The notes under the pieces: generated by a model
What the model was told of the DNA's origin: nothing
What the model saw: only the letters and a program-made list of their open reading frames with translations
The model's database searches: none
Translations under genes and position numbers: made by a program
Shown here: positions 38,103 to 48,370 of the stretch, piece by piece
How the letters are laid out: each line of letters opens with the position of its first letter
How positions within the stretch are numbered: the first letter of the stretch is position 1
Assembly (NCBI RefSeq): GCF_039729195.1
Contig: NZ_CP155796.1
Location: 3,038,001 to 3,102,000, forward strand
Direction: 5' to 3'
DNA: 64,000 nt
Source of the DNA: Mycobacterium sp. DL
GTDB taxonomy: Bacteria > Actinomycetota > Actinomycetes > Mycobacteriales > Mycobacteriaceae

Positions 38103-41100
38103 GTTCAGCTTTCGACGAGGCTGCTGTTCGTCGATGGTTGGTCGACTACCTGGTCACGAACCAAGGTTGCAGCCCTGAGCAGATCGATCGTGGTGCCTCC
38201 ATGCACGATCTCGGTGTCGGGTCCCGGGACGCGGTCGTCCTCACCGGCGTGTTGTCGGACTTCCTTGGCCGGCCGGTATCGCCTGTCGACTTCTGGCAAT
38301 ACCCGACGGTGGATGCGCTGTCCAAGTTCCTGACCGGCGGTGAGGTCGAGGCGGTCTTCGAGGTCGGGAGGCCGGCCGGGACAACCGTGATGAACGAACC
38401 GATTGCGGTGATCGGTCTGGGCCTGCGGTTCCCCGGCGAAGACGCGAACATCGAAGGGCCCGAGGCGTTCTGGGACTTTCTCACCGAGGGTCGCTCATCG
38501 GTGGGGGAGGTGCCCGCAGAGCGCTGGGCATGGAGCAACGACGGTACGCCCGACGGGGCTGCGGCACTGGCGAATATCACGCGGTGGGGTTCTTTCCTTC
38601 GCGATATCGATGCGTTCGACGCCGAGTTCTTCGAGATCATGCCGCGCGAAGCCACGCGGATCGATCCGCAGCAGCGGCTGCTGCTCGAGGTGGTTCACGA
38701 AGCGCTGGAACATGCAGGAATCCCTGCCGATTCGCTCGCCGAGACGCAGACGGGCGTGTTTGCCGGGGCCTCCGCGGGCGACTACGCGCACATCGCGGGC
38801 ACTGATCTGAACCAAGTCGACGCATGGTCCGGCACTGGTGGTTCGCTGAGCATCGTCGCCAACCGCGTCTCGTACAGTTTCGATTTACGGGGACCGTCGG
38901 TGACGATCGACACGGCCTGTTCGTCGTCGTTGGTAGCGATTCACCTGGCCTGCCAGAGTCTGCGCACAGGGGATTCGGAGATGGCGCTGGCCGGCGGGGT
39001 CAACCTGCTGCTCTCACCTCTTGGCACCAAAAGTCTAGATCAGGCGGAGGCGATGTCCCAGTCCGGCCGATGCCATGCCTTCGACGCCAGCGCCGATGGG
39101 TTCGTGCGCGGTGAAGGCGCGGGCGTGGCGGTATTGAAGCGCCTGTCGGACGCCCAGCGCGACGGCGACCGGGTTCTCGCGGTGATCCGTGGTTCGGCGG
39201 TCAACCAGGACGGTCGCTCCAACGGTCTGATGGCACCCAACCCCTCAGCGCAGATGGCGGTGCTCCGCTCTGCCTACGCGAATGCGGGCGTGGAGCCGCG
39301 CGAAGTCGACTACGTCGAGGCGCACGGCACCGGAACATTGCTGGGTGATCCAATCGAAGCCCGCGCGCTTGGAACGGTCCTGGGTCGTGGCCGCACCACT
39401 GATGCGCCCCTGCTGATCGGGGCGGTGAAGTCCAACCTAGGGCACCTTGAGGCCGCAGCCGGGATTGCCGGGTTCGCCAAAGCGGTACTTGCGTTGCAGC
39501 ACAATCGAATTCCAGCCAACTTAGGTTACGAGGCGCCGAACCCGCACATTCCATTCGACAAGCTGCGGTTGAAAGTGATTGCTGAACATACGGATTGGGT
39601 GCCTACGGGGCGGCCGCGTCGCGCCGGAGTGTCCTCGTTCGGATTTGGTGGCACCAACGCCCACGTGGTGATCGAGCAGGCGCCTGCGATGGCCCCAGCC
39701 GCGGCCGAGAGGTCGGAGCACGCGGTCACGACGCTGGTGGTGTCGGGCAAGACACCGGAGCGCATCGCCTCACAGGCCGGAATGCTCGCCGACTGGATGG
39801 CCGGTCCGGAGGGGTCGCCGGCCTCGCTGTCGGAGGTGGCCCACACTCTCAACCACCACCGCTCCCAGCACACCAAATTCGCCACGGTCGCCGCCCGCGA
39901 CAAGGCGCAGGCCATCGCCGGACTGCAGGCCCTCGCCGCCGGCCAGCACGCACCCGGGGTCGTGCCCGCGGCGTCGCGCAACCCCAAGCCGGGCACGGTG
40001 TTTGTCTACTCCGGACAAGGCTCGCAGTGGGCCGGCATGGCCCGCGGCCTGCTGGCCGACGAACCGGTGTTCGCTCAGGCGCTGGCCGAGATCGAGCCGG
40101 TGTTCGTCGAGCAGGTCGGGTTCTCGCTCTACGACATCATCGCCGGCGGGGAACCGATCAGCGGCGACGCCCAGGTCCAACCGGTCCTCATGGGCCTGCA
40201 GCTGGCCCTGACCGAACTGTGGCGCTCCTACGGCGTGCATCCCGACGCCGTGATCGGCCACTCCATGGGCGAGGTCACCGCCGCCGTCGTCTGCGGAGCA
40301 CTCAGCCTCGCCGACGGCCTCAAGGTCATCGCCCACCGCTCCACAATCATGTCCCGCCTAGCCGGCCAAGGCGCAGTCGCGCTGGCCAGCCTCGACGCCG
40401 ACACCACAGGCGCCCTGATCGCGGACTACCAGAGCGTGGAGATCTCCGGCTACCTGTCGCCGCACCAGACCGTCGTCGCCGGCCTGCCCGACGAGGTCGA
40501 CGCCATCATCGCCGCCGTCACCTCGCAGAACAAGTTCGCCCGCCGGGTCAACATGGTCGTCGCCTCCCACACCGCCCTGATGGACCCGGTGCTGGCCGAT
40601 ATCCGCGCGGCTGTCGCCGAAATCGCTCCAAGCATCCCTACACTTCCGTTCCTGTCCACAGTCACCGACGCGGGAACCGCTCCCGTGCTGGATGCTGATT
40701 ACTGGGTGGCCAACGTGCGCCAGCCCGTGCGGTTCAGTCAGGCCATCGCCGCCGCAGCTGAGGATCACGGCACGTTCATCGAGATCAGTCCCCACGCCAC
40801 GCTGGGCCAGTCCATCGCCGACACGCTGGCGGAGGACCCCGGTCACCTGACGGTTGGCACCCTCACGCGAGATACCCACGACGCCGTGGCATTCCACGCC
40901 AATCTGAACGCCACTCATACCTCCCGCCCACCGCTGTCAGGGCATCAGGCCGAGCCTCATATCCTGCTGCCGACCACGCCCTGGCATCACACCCGACACT
41001 GGGCGGATGTCCGGCCGCCGCGCCGCGCCGCTTCCGGGCGAATCGGTGCGCTGCCCGCCGACAGTGCGGTTCCCGCGGAGTGGTTCTGCGAGTTGACGTG

Positions 41101-42892
41101 GCCCGTCAAGCATTTGGCGGCACGGCCGGAAGCCCCGTCGAACGGAGCGGAGGCCAGCTGGCTGGTGATCGCCGAAACCGCTGTGGGAGCCGAGATGGCC
41201 CGCCTGGTGGGCCGCTCAGGGGTCACAGCCGTGCCCGCCGCTACGATCGCCGACGACCCCGAAGCGCTGGCGGCGGCGCTGGCCACCGCAACCCACATCC
41301 TGTACGTGCCTCATGTCACCGACGCCCGCGACCTTGGCTACGACGTCTTCACGACGGGGCGAACGATCGCCTTGGCGGCCGTCGCCTGCGCGCGTCCGCC
41401 CAAGCTGTACCTGCTCACGCGCAACGCGCAGCCGATCGCCGAGGGCGACCGCGCCAACCCGGCACACGCCGTGCTGTGGGGTCTCGGTCGCACGCTTGCC
41501 CTTGAGCACCCTGAGATCTGGGGCGCCCTGATCGACGTCGATGAATCGGTGCCTGCCGTGGTGGCAACCAGATGGGTGCTGGCCGAGGCGTACTGCGACG
41601 ATGGCGAAGATCAACTCGTCTACCGAGCAGGTACGCGTCGTGTCGCGCGGCTGGTCCATGCGCTGCCGCCTGCCACAGCTCCCGAGTCGGAGACCTTGGA
41701 TCCCGACAGCGCGCACCTGGTGATCGGCGCCACGGGCAACATCGGTCCTCAACTGATCGAGCAGCTGGCCGCGATGGGTGCGAAGACTGTCGTCGCCGTG
41801 TCCCGAAATCCGGGTTCACGGCTCGACGAACTCACTGCCAGGCTCGCAGTCAGGGGTGTGACGGTGGTGACGGCCGCCGCCGACGCCGCCGACGAGGACG
41901 CCCTCTCCGCGTTGTTCGATCGGTTCGGCGCCGACCTGCCGCCGCTGGCGGGCATCTACCTCGCGGCTATGAGCGGCGGCCCGTCGACGCTCGCCGACAT
42001 GACCGCTGACGACGTCGTCGCGATGTTCCGGCCGAAGATGGACGCGGCAGCTCTGCTGCACAAGCTGTCCCTCGCCCACTCCGTCCAGCAGTTCGTGCTG
42101 TTCTCGTCGATCTCCGGCGTGCTCGGTTCCCGCTGGCTGGCCCACTATGCGGCGACGACGACGTTCCTTGACACTTTCGCATTCGCGCGTCGCACTGCGG
42201 GACTGCCCGCCTGCGCCATCAACTGGGGACTGTGGAAGTCGCTGGCCGACGGCCAGACCGGATTCGAGCGACAAGCGACCCAGGGGTTCGGCTTGGAACC
42301 GATGGAGGACGCCGTCGCGATCACCGCGTTGCGGCTTTTCGTCGGTGCCCAGGCGCCGGCCAGGACCACGGTGGTCGCCGCGAACTGGCCGCAACTGGCC
42401 ACGGCGTACCGTACCCGGGCCCAGCTTCACCTCCTTGACGACATTCTGAGCGACGGTGCCGGCGGTGAGCCTGTTGCGCTCTCGGTGAACACGGAGTTCC
42501 GGGAAAAACTGCGCAATTCCGAGCCGGAGGAACGCATCGAACTGCTGACTGACCATGTGATTGCGCAGATCGTGTCCACAGTGGGCCTGGCCTCGGCAAA
42601 TGCTCTGGATCCGACGGTCGGGTTCTTCCAGTTCGGCATGGATTCGCTGATGAGTGTCACACTGCAGCGCTCGTTGAGCCAGAGCCTCGGCGAGGCGCTG
42701 CCGGCGTCGGTGGTTTTCGACTATCCGACGGTGGAAGCGCTCACTGGTTATCTGGCGTCGATCCTTCCTGAGATAATCGAGACCGCCGGTAACGACGACG
42801 GGGTCGCAGACGGCCACACCGTCACGGAAGACGCCTACGACGACCTGGCCGAGGACGAGCTTCTCGCCAGACTGTCGGAAAGATTGAGTTAA
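38099..42892 (+). CDS. Type I PKS with PpsA-like loading half and PpsB-like end (PKS2): ACP-KS-AT-KR-ACP
   Basis: A 1597-residue PKS. Order: ACP (Ser42 in LGVGSRD), KS (about 97-520; Cys274), AT (about 620-940; Ser722, VASH motif), KR (IGATGNIG near 1208; Tyr1350, followed by ATTT where Asn is usual) and ACP (Ser1516 in FGMDSLM). The N-terminal half resembles PpsA (ACP first, [11 protein letters not shown]), while the KR and the C-terminal tail ([10 protein letters not shown]) resemble PpsB; PpsB itself has no N-terminal ACP. The missing KR Asn also occurs in PpsB as I recall it, so the KR is probably active. The AT is partly near-identical in DNA to that of PKS1. Rare TTA codons occur at 38885 and 39521. 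Predicted product: an extended chain with a beta-hydroxyl. PKS3 begins six bases after its stop. Confidence 0.9.
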   Translation: MSSAFDEAAVRRWLVDYLVTNQGCSPEQIDRGASMHDLGVGSRDAVVLTGVLSDFLGRPVSPVDFWQYPTVDALSKFLTGGEVEAVFEVGRPAGTTVMNEPIAVIGLGLRFPGEDANIEGPEAFWDFLTEGRSSVGEVPAERWAWSNDGTPDGAAALANITRWGSFLRDIDAFDAEFFEIMPREATRIDPQQRLLLEVVHEALEHAGIPADSLAETQTGVFAGASAGDYAHIAGTDLNQVDAWSGTGGSLSIVANRVSYSFDLRGPSVTIDTACSSSLVAIHLACQSLRTGDSEMALAGGVNLLLSPLGTKSLDQAEAMSQSGRCHAFDASADGFVRGEGAGVAVLKRLSDAQRDGDRVLAVIRGSAVNQDGRSNGLMAPNPSAQMAVLRSAYANAGVEPREVDYVEAHGTGTLLGDPIEARALGTVLGRGRTTDAPLLIGAVKSNLGHLEAAAGIAGFAKAVLALQHNRIPANLGYEAPNPHIPFDKLRLKVIAEHTDWVPTGRPRRAGVSSFGFGGTNAHVVIEQAPAMAPAAAERSEHAVTTLVVSGKTPERIASQAGMLADWMAGPEGSPASLSEVAHTLNHHRSQHTKFATVAARDKAQAIAGLQALAAGQHAPGVVPAASRNPKPGTVFVYSGQGSQWAGMARGLLADEPVFAQALAEIEPVFVEQVGFSLYDIIAGGEPISGDAQVQPVLMGLQLALTELWRSYGVHPDAVIGHSMGEVTAAVVCGALSLADGLKVIAHRSTIMSRLAGQGAVALASLDADTTGALIADYQSVEISGYLSPHQTVVAGLPDEVDAIIAAVTSQNKFARRVNMVVASHTALMDPVLADIRAAVAEIAPSIPTLPFLSTVTDAGTAPVLDADYWVANVRQPVRFSQAIAAAAEDHGTFIEISPHATLGQSIADTLAEDPGHLTVGTLTRDTHDAVAFHANLNATHTSRPPLSGHQAEPHILLPTTPWHHTRHWADVRPPRRAASGRIGALPADSAVPAEWFCELTWPVKHLAARPEAPSNGAEASWLVIAETAVGAEMARLVGRSGVTAVPAATIADDPEALAAALATATHILYVPHVTDARDLGYDVFTTGRTIALAAVACARPPKLYLLTRNAQPIAEGDRANPAHAVLWGLGRTLALEHPEIWGALIDVDESVPAVVATRWVLAEAYCDDGEDQLVYRAGTRRVARLVHALPPATAPESETLDPDSAHLVIGATGNIGPQLIEQLAAMGAKTVVAVSRNPGSRLDELTARLAVRGVTVVTAAADAADEDALSALFDRFGADLPPLAGIYLAAMSGGPSTLADMTADDVVAMFRPKMDAAALLHKLSLAHSVQQFVLFSSISGVLGSRWLAHYAATTTFLDTFAFARRTAGLPACAINWGLWKSLADGQTGFERQATQGFGLEPMEDAVAITALRLFVGAQAPARTTVVAANWPQLATAYRTRAQLHLLDDILSDGAGGEPVALSVNTEFREKLRNSEPEERIELLTDHVIAQIVSTVGLASANALDPTVGFFQFGMDSLMSVTLQRSLSQSLGEALPASVVFDYPTVEALTGYLASILPEIIETAGNDDGVADGHTVTEDAYDDLAEDELLARLSERLS
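39755..40359 (+). repeat. Tracts nearly identical to PKS1 (AT region, PKS2 copy)
   Basis: This is the PKS2 partner of the segment at 32454-33058: 39755-39946 (one mismatch) and 40076-40359 (six mismatches). The flanking KS coding parts are clearly lower in G+C and full of synonymous differences, so the tract stands out from the rest of the gene. Confidence 0.85.
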
Positions 42893-42898
42893 AGCCAG

Positions 42899-45800
42899 AT
42901 GACCCAGACAACGCCAGCATCACCGGATCGCCGGGCGATCATCACCGAGGCATTGCGCAAGATCGATGATCTGACCGCGCGCCTGGAGACCGCCGAGAAG
43001 GCCGAAACCGAACCGATCGCCGTGGTCGGCATCGGGTGCCGGCTGCCCGGCGGAGTCGACAACGCCGACGAGTTCTGGAAGTTGTTGCAGGACGGTAAGA
43101 GCGGAGTCATCCGGGTGCCGTCCGACCGGTGGGACCCCGACGAGTTCTACTCGCCCGACCACACCGTGCCGGGAACCATATGCAACCGCGAAGGCGGTTT
43201 CCTCACCTCCTGGCAGCCCGACGAGTTCGACGCGGAGTTCTTCTCGATAGCGCCTCGCGAGGCCGCGGCCATGGACCCCCAGCAACGGTTACTTCTCGAG
43301 GTTGCTTGGGAGGCCCTTGAGAACGCAGGCATAAACCCTCGGACCTTGCGAGGGTCGGCCACTGGCGTGTTCGTCGGAATGACAGCCAATGACTATTACC
43401 ACTCGGTGGTGGGCGGAGCGCTGCGGCCCGAGGACATAGACCCCTACATCCCGTTCGGCAACGCACCCAATTTCGCGGCAGGCCGGCTGTCATACTTTTT
43501 GGGCATCCGCGGACCCGCGGTCGTCAGCGACACCGCGTGTTCGTCGTCACTAGTGTCCATCCACCTGGCCTGCCAGAGCCTGCGACGCGGGGAGAGCGAC
43601 CATGCGCTAGCCGCCGGCGTCAACCTTATCTTGGCGCCGGAGAACAACATCGCCTGTTCGCGATGGGGAATGCTGGCACCGGACGGCCTGTGCAAAACGT
43701 TCGACGCCAGCGCCAACGGCTACGTCCGCAGCGAGGGTTGCGGTGTCGTCGTCCTCAAGCGCCTGACCGATGCGCTGCGCGACGGGGACCGCGTGTTGGC
43801 GGTGGTGCGGGGTTCTGCGGTCAACCAGGATGGCGCGAGCAGCGGCCAGACCGTGCCCAACGGGCCCGCGCAGCAGGAGCTGATGCGCAAGGCTCTGGAG
43901 ACGTCGCGGCTAGCGCCTTCGGACGTCGACTACGTCGAGGCTCACGGCACGGGCACCGCCCTGGGAGACCCGATCGAACTGGATGCACTGAGTGCCGTCT
44001 ACGGCGACCGCCAGGACTCGGCGCCGCTTGTGCTGGGTTCGGTGAAGACCAACCTCGGCCACCTGGAGTCCGCGGCCGGCGTGACCGGATTCATCAAGAC
44101 CGTGCTGTGCGTTCACAACGGCTTCATCCCCAAACAGCTGCACTTCACCAAGCTGACGCCGCAGGCCGGTGAGGGGGCGTCGCGCTTCAAGATCGCCTCG
44201 GAGCCGATGAACTGGCCTTCCGCGGCGAGCCGCGAATCAGACACCGCGGCGAGCCGCGAATCTGGCACGGTCAGCCGTCCGCGCCGGGCGGCGGTGTCGT
44301 CGTTCGGTGTCAGCGGCACCAACGCCCACATCGTCATCGAGCAGGCACCGGAAGTCGAAGTTGTTGCCACCCAACCTGATCCACCGGTCAGCACGTTGAT
44401 CGTCACTGGCAAGACGCCGGCCCGGATCGCGGCGCAGGCGGGCAGCCTCGCCGACTGGCTGGAGACGCCCGCCGGCCAGGAGGTGCGCCTGGCCGATCTT
44501 GCGGAGACGCTCAACCACCGCCGCGCCCAGCACACCAAGTTCGCCACCGTCGCCGCGGGTGACCGGGCGCAGGCGGTGGCCGGCCTACGCGCACTGGCCG
44601 GGGGATACCCGGCACCGGGCGTGGTCGCCGCGAACGACGGCGCCTGCTCGGGCACCGTGTTCCTCTACTCCGGGCAGGGCTCGCAGTGGGCCGGAATGGG
44701 CCGGCGACTGCTGGCCGACGAACCCGCATTCGCCGCGGCCGTCGACGAGCTGGAACCGGACTTCGTTGCACAGGTCGGGTTCTCGCTGCGCGAGGTGCTG
44801 ACCTCCGGCGAGACCGTCGTCGGAATCGACAGGATCCAGCCGGTTCTTGTCGGTGTGCAGCTTGCGCTGACCGTGCTGTGGCGTTCCTATGGGGTGAAGC
44901 CGGACGCCGTGATCGGCCACTCGATGGGTGAGGTCGCCGCCGCGGTGGTGTCCGGGGCGCTCAGCCCGGCCGACGGGCTCAAGGTCATCGCGACCCGGTC
45001 CCGGCTGATGAAACGGCTCTCCGGTCAGGGCGCGATGGCACTGCTCGAACTGGACGCCGCCGCCGCCGAGGAACTGATCTCGGGCTATGACGGCCTGACG
45101 GTCGCGGTGTACGCCTCAGCCCACCAGACGGTGATCGCCGGGCCCCCGGAGCAGGTGGACGCCGCGATCGCCGTGGTGGATGCCCGAGATCGGCTGGCCC
45201 GCCGGGTCGACGTCGATGTCGCGTCCCACCACCCGATCGTCGATCCGATCCTCGACGAGCTAAGCACCGAACTCGCGGATCTCCAACCCCAGCAGCCGAC
45301 GACACCGATAATCGTCACCACCGACCTGCGGCCCACCGACGGCAGCAACGTGTTCGATGCCGACCACTGGGTGGCCAACCTGCGCAATCCGGTGCGTTTC
45401 GCCAGGGCGGTGGCTGCCGCGGCGGTCGACAACGCGGTGTTCGTCGAGGTGAGCCCGCACCCGCTGCTCGGCTACGCGATCAAGGACACCCTGGCGGAGA
45501 CGCGCCACCTCAGCCTCGGCACCCTGCAGCGTGACGCCAACGACACGCTGACGTTCCGCACCAGCCTGAACGCCACCCACACGGTGCGCCCACCGAAGCT
45601 GCCCCACCGCGCCGGCCCGCGGGTGCAGATCCCGGCAACACCGTGGCAGCACACCCACCACTGGATCCAGACCGCAAAGAGGTCGAATGATCTGCAGCAC
45701 AACGGAATTGCGGTCTCCTCGACCCAGCCTGACGGTGGTCACCACGAATGGTTCCACCGGCTGAGCTGGCCGGTGCGCGAGCTGGGGCAGGCCGAGTCCG

Positions 45801-48370
45801 ACGCCTCCTGGTTGGTGCTCACCGATGACGACGGAGCCGACCTCGCGCAGTTGCTCGGATCGACGTCACAGGCGCTGCCGCTGTCCGCTCTGGCCGACGA
45901 CGGCCCGCTGCACGACGCTCTGGGCAGCGTCGAGCATGTGGTGTACGCACCCGGCGCGCCGTCGGGACGCCTCGACGCCGCCGCGGCCTACCGCGTGTTC
46001 GGTGAGCTGCGGCGACTGGTCGTCGCGCTCGCCGCTGTCGAATCCGCACCGCGGCTGTTCATCGTCACCCGCAACGCCCAGCCCGTCGCCGAAGGCGATC
46101 GGGCGAACCCGGCGCACGCCGTGCTGTGGGGCCAGGGACGCACGCTGGCACTGGAGCACGCTGAATTCTGGGGCGGCCTCATCGACGTCGACGAGACGGT
46201 TCCGGCCGAACTGCTCACCCGGTACCTGCAGACCGAGGCGGCCACGGGCACGGGCACCGACCGCGACGATCAGGTCGTCTACCGCAGCGGCCTGCGCAGG
46301 GTGCCGCGACTGGAGCCGCAGCCACTGCCCGCGGTACCACTGACCCGTCTCGAGAGCGGCACCAGCCATCTGGTCATCGGCGCCACGGGCAACGTCGGCC
46401 CCTCCCTGATCCGCCAACTCGCCGACATGGGGGCCTCGACGATCGTGGCGGTCTCCCGGCGCGGCACCGGGCTGGCCGACCTCGCCGCCGAGCTCACCGG
46501 GAGCGGGACCACTCTGGTCGAGGTTGCCGCCGATGCCGCCGACGAGGCCGCCATGGCGGCGGTCTTCGACCGGTTCGGCGCCGACCTGCCGCCGTTGGAC
46601 GGCGTGTATCTCGCGTCCCTGGCCGGCGGTGAAGCACTGCTCACCGACATGACCGACGACGACCTGAACCCGATGTTCCGCTCGAAGGTCGATGTCGCGA
46701 CGGTGCTGCACAAGCTGTCCCTGCGGACACCGGTTCGGCGGTTCGTGCTGTTCTCCTCGATCACCGGACTGCTCGGTTCGCGGGCGGTCGCGCACTACAC
46801 CGCGGCCAACGCGTTCGCCGATGCGTTCGCCTACGCACGGCGCGCGCTCGGACTGCCGGCGACGGTCGTCGACTGGGGTCTGTGGAAGTCCTGGGCGGAT
46901 GCGCAGCCGCAGATGAAGGCGGCGGGGCTCGATCCGATGCCCAACGACGTCGCGATCAAGATGCTGCCCGCGGTGCTCAGTCCCGACGCCGGGGTCCAGA
47001 CCGTGGTGGCGGGCGCCGATTGGCCACGGCTGGCCGACGCCTACCGGATGCGCGCGCCCGTCAAGGTTCTCGACCGCCTGGTGGCAGGCCCCGGTGACGA
47101 CACAGCCGACGCAGGCGACCTGGCTTCGCTGTCCGCTCCCGCCTGGGGCACGGTGCTCGGAGATCCCGTCACCGGGACCTCGCACGACCGGCTGTGGCGG
47201 GCCCGCCTCCATCCCGAGGCTCGGCCCTATCCCGTGGCACACCGGGTCCGAGGTGTCGAGGTGGTACCGGTTTCGGTGCTGCTGCAGACTCTTTCGACCG
47301 CGGCGGCTGAGACCGACGGCGCCACGGTCGGCGCCGTCCGCTTCGAGTATCCGATCGTCGCCGATCAGCCCAAGGCCATCCATGTGACGGCCGACGGCGG
47401 CGCGCTGACGGTGTGGTCGAGTTCGGGACCCGACACTCCGGAGCAGCGCTGGACCAGGCATGCGAGCGCACAACTGGCCGAGGCGCCGGTCGACAGCCCG
47501 CAGGGTGATCAGAGCGCCGGCGCCGAGAAGTTCGACGGTGCGACGATCGCTGCGCTGCAGCAGGCATGGGGAGTGGAGGGTCAGCCCTTCGCGTGGACGG
47601 TCGCCGACTGCGCCGCGACCCCCGCGGGTGTACGCGCCGCGGTGGAACTGCCGCAGGGGGCGGAGTCGCCCTCGGCGGCACTGGTCGACGCCGCGGTCTA
47701 CGTCGCCCGCCTCGCCGACGCCGCCAATGAGCAGATGCTGCTCCCGGCGGGGGTCGAGAGCATCGGCGTGGCGGTCGAATCGGGTGCCACCCACGGCGTC
47801 GTCGAGGTCTACATGCGTGACGGAATCGCCGACGGACTCGTCGTCGATGTTCTGGTCAAGGGTCCTGACGGCACCACCTACGTGGACATCCGCGGCCTCG
47901 CCTACACCCCGGTCGAATCCGCCCCCGTGGCGACGTCCGACGAAAAGGCCTCGAGCACAGCGGAGTTCATCGACTGGTCGTCGATGACCTCCCGGGAGAC
48001 CATCGACGAACTTCGGGTACGCCTGCGCGCCATCCTGGCCCGCGAGCTGGGCATGCCCGAGGGCGCAGTCGATTTCGACATGCCGTTCCCCGAGTTGGGT
48101 CTCGACTCGATGATGGCGATGAATCTGCTGCGCGACGCCAAGGCGCTGGTCCGCGTCGAGTTGTCCGCGACGATGTTGTGGAACCACCCGTCGATCTCCC
48201 AGATGTCGGAGTTCGTGGCCGACCTGTTGGCGCCGACACAGAACGCGCAGGAACCCGAAGAGACCGAACCCGAGGACAACTCCGACTCGTTCAGCGTGCT
48301 CGACGAGTTGTTCGACAGTATTGAATCCGAAGTCGATACGGCCACGGCCGGTAGTGAGGGCTCACACTGA
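42899..48370 (+). CDS. Chimeric type I PKS (PKS3): KS-AT-KR-DH-like-ACP
   Basis: An 1823-residue extender. An N-terminal docking helix (DRRAIITEALRKIDDLTARL) is followed by KS (about 38-470; Cys214), AT (about 570-890; Ser675, VASHH motif), KR (IGATGNVG near 1158; Tyr1300 with the usual YTAAN), a DH-like domain (His1448 in HRVRGVEVVP) and ACP (Ser1737 in LGLDSMM). The start matches PpsC, the KR matches PpsB, and the DH-like domain, ACP and tail (LDELFDSIESE) match PpsA. A DH-like domain placed after the KR is abnormal; it looks as if a PpsA-type KR was deleted between EFIDW and SSMTS. KS, AT, KR and ACP residues are intact. Predicted product: an added beta-hydroxyl, or an alkene if the DH-like domain works. 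It overlaps PKS4 by one base. Confidence 0.9.
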   Translation: MTQTTPASPDRRAIITEALRKIDDLTARLETAEKAETEPIAVVGIGCRLPGGVDNADEFWKLLQDGKSGVIRVPSDRWDPDEFYSPDHTVPGTICNREGGFLTSWQPDEFDAEFFSIAPREAAAMDPQQRLLLEVAWEALENAGINPRTLRGSATGVFVGMTANDYYHSVVGGALRPEDIDPYIPFGNAPNFAAGRLSYFLGIRGPAVVSDTACSSSLVSIHLACQSLRRGESDHALAAGVNLILAPENNIACSRWGMLAPDGLCKTFDASANGYVRSEGCGVVVLKRLTDALRDGDRVLAVVRGSAVNQDGASSGQTVPNGPAQQELMRKALETSRLAPSDVDYVEAHGTGTALGDPIELDALSAVYGDRQDSAPLVLGSVKTNLGHLESAAGVTGFIKTVLCVHNGFIPKQLHFTKLTPQAGEGASRFKIASEPMNWPSAASRESDTAASRESGTVSRPRRAAVSSFGVSGTNAHIVIEQAPEVEVVATQPDPPVSTLIVTGKTPARIAAQAGSLADWLETPAGQEVRLADLAETLNHRRAQHTKFATVAAGDRAQAVAGLRALAGGYPAPGVVAANDGACSGTVFLYSGQGSQWAGMGRRLLADEPAFAAAVDELEPDFVAQVGFSLREVLTSGETVVGIDRIQPVLVGVQLALTVLWRSYGVKPDAVIGHSMGEVAAAVVSGALSPADGLKVIATRSRLMKRLSGQGAMALLELDAAAAEELISGYDGLTVAVYASAHQTVIAGPPEQVDAAIAVVDARDRLARRVDVDVASHHPIVDPILDELSTELADLQPQQPTTPIIVTTDLRPTDGSNVFDADHWVANLRNPVRFARAVAAAAVDNAVFVEVSPHPLLGYAIKDTLAETRHLSLGTLQRDANDTLTFRTSLNATHTVRPPKLPHRAGPRVQIPATPWQHTHHWIQTAKRSNDLQHNGIAVSSTQPDGGHHEWFHRLSWPVRELGQAESDASWLVLTDDDGADLAQLLGSTSQALPLSALADDGPLHDALGSVEHVVYAPGAPSGRLDAAAAYRVFGELRRLVVALAAVESAPRLFIVTRNAQPVAEGDRANPAHAVLWGQGRTLALEHAEFWGGLIDVDETVPAELLTRYLQTEAATGTGTDRDDQVVYRSGLRRVPRLEPQPLPAVPLTRLESGTSHLVIGATGNVGPSLIRQLADMGASTIVAVSRRGTGLADLAAELTGSGTTLVEVAADAADEAAMAAVFDRFGADLPPLDGVYLASLAGGEALLTDMTDDDLNPMFRSKVDVATVLHKLSLRTPVRRFVLFSSITGLLGSRAVAHYTAANAFADAFAYARRALGLPATVVDWGLWKSWADAQPQMKAAGLDPMPNDVAIKMLPAVLSPDAGVQTVVAGADWPRLADAYRMRAPVKVLDRLVAGPGDDTADAGDLASLSAPAWGTVLGDPVTGTSHDRLWRARLHPEARPYPVAHRVRGVEVVPVSVLLQTLSTAAAETDGATVGAVRFEYPIVADQPKAIHVTADGGALTVWSSSGPDTPEQRWTRHASAQLAEAPVDSPQGDQSAGAEKFDGATIAALQQAWGVEGQPFAWTVADCAATPAGVRAAVELPQGAESPSAALVDAAVYVARLADAANEQMLLPAGVESIGVAVESGATHGVVEVYMRDGIADGLVVDVLVKGPDGTTYVDIRGLAYTPVESAPVATSDEKASSTAEFIDWSSMTSRETIDELRVRLRAILARELGMPEGAVDFDMPFPELGLDSMMAMNLLRDAKALVRVELSATMLWNHPSISQMSEFVADLLAPTQNAQEPEETEPEDNSDSFSVLDELFDSIESEVDTATAGSEGSH

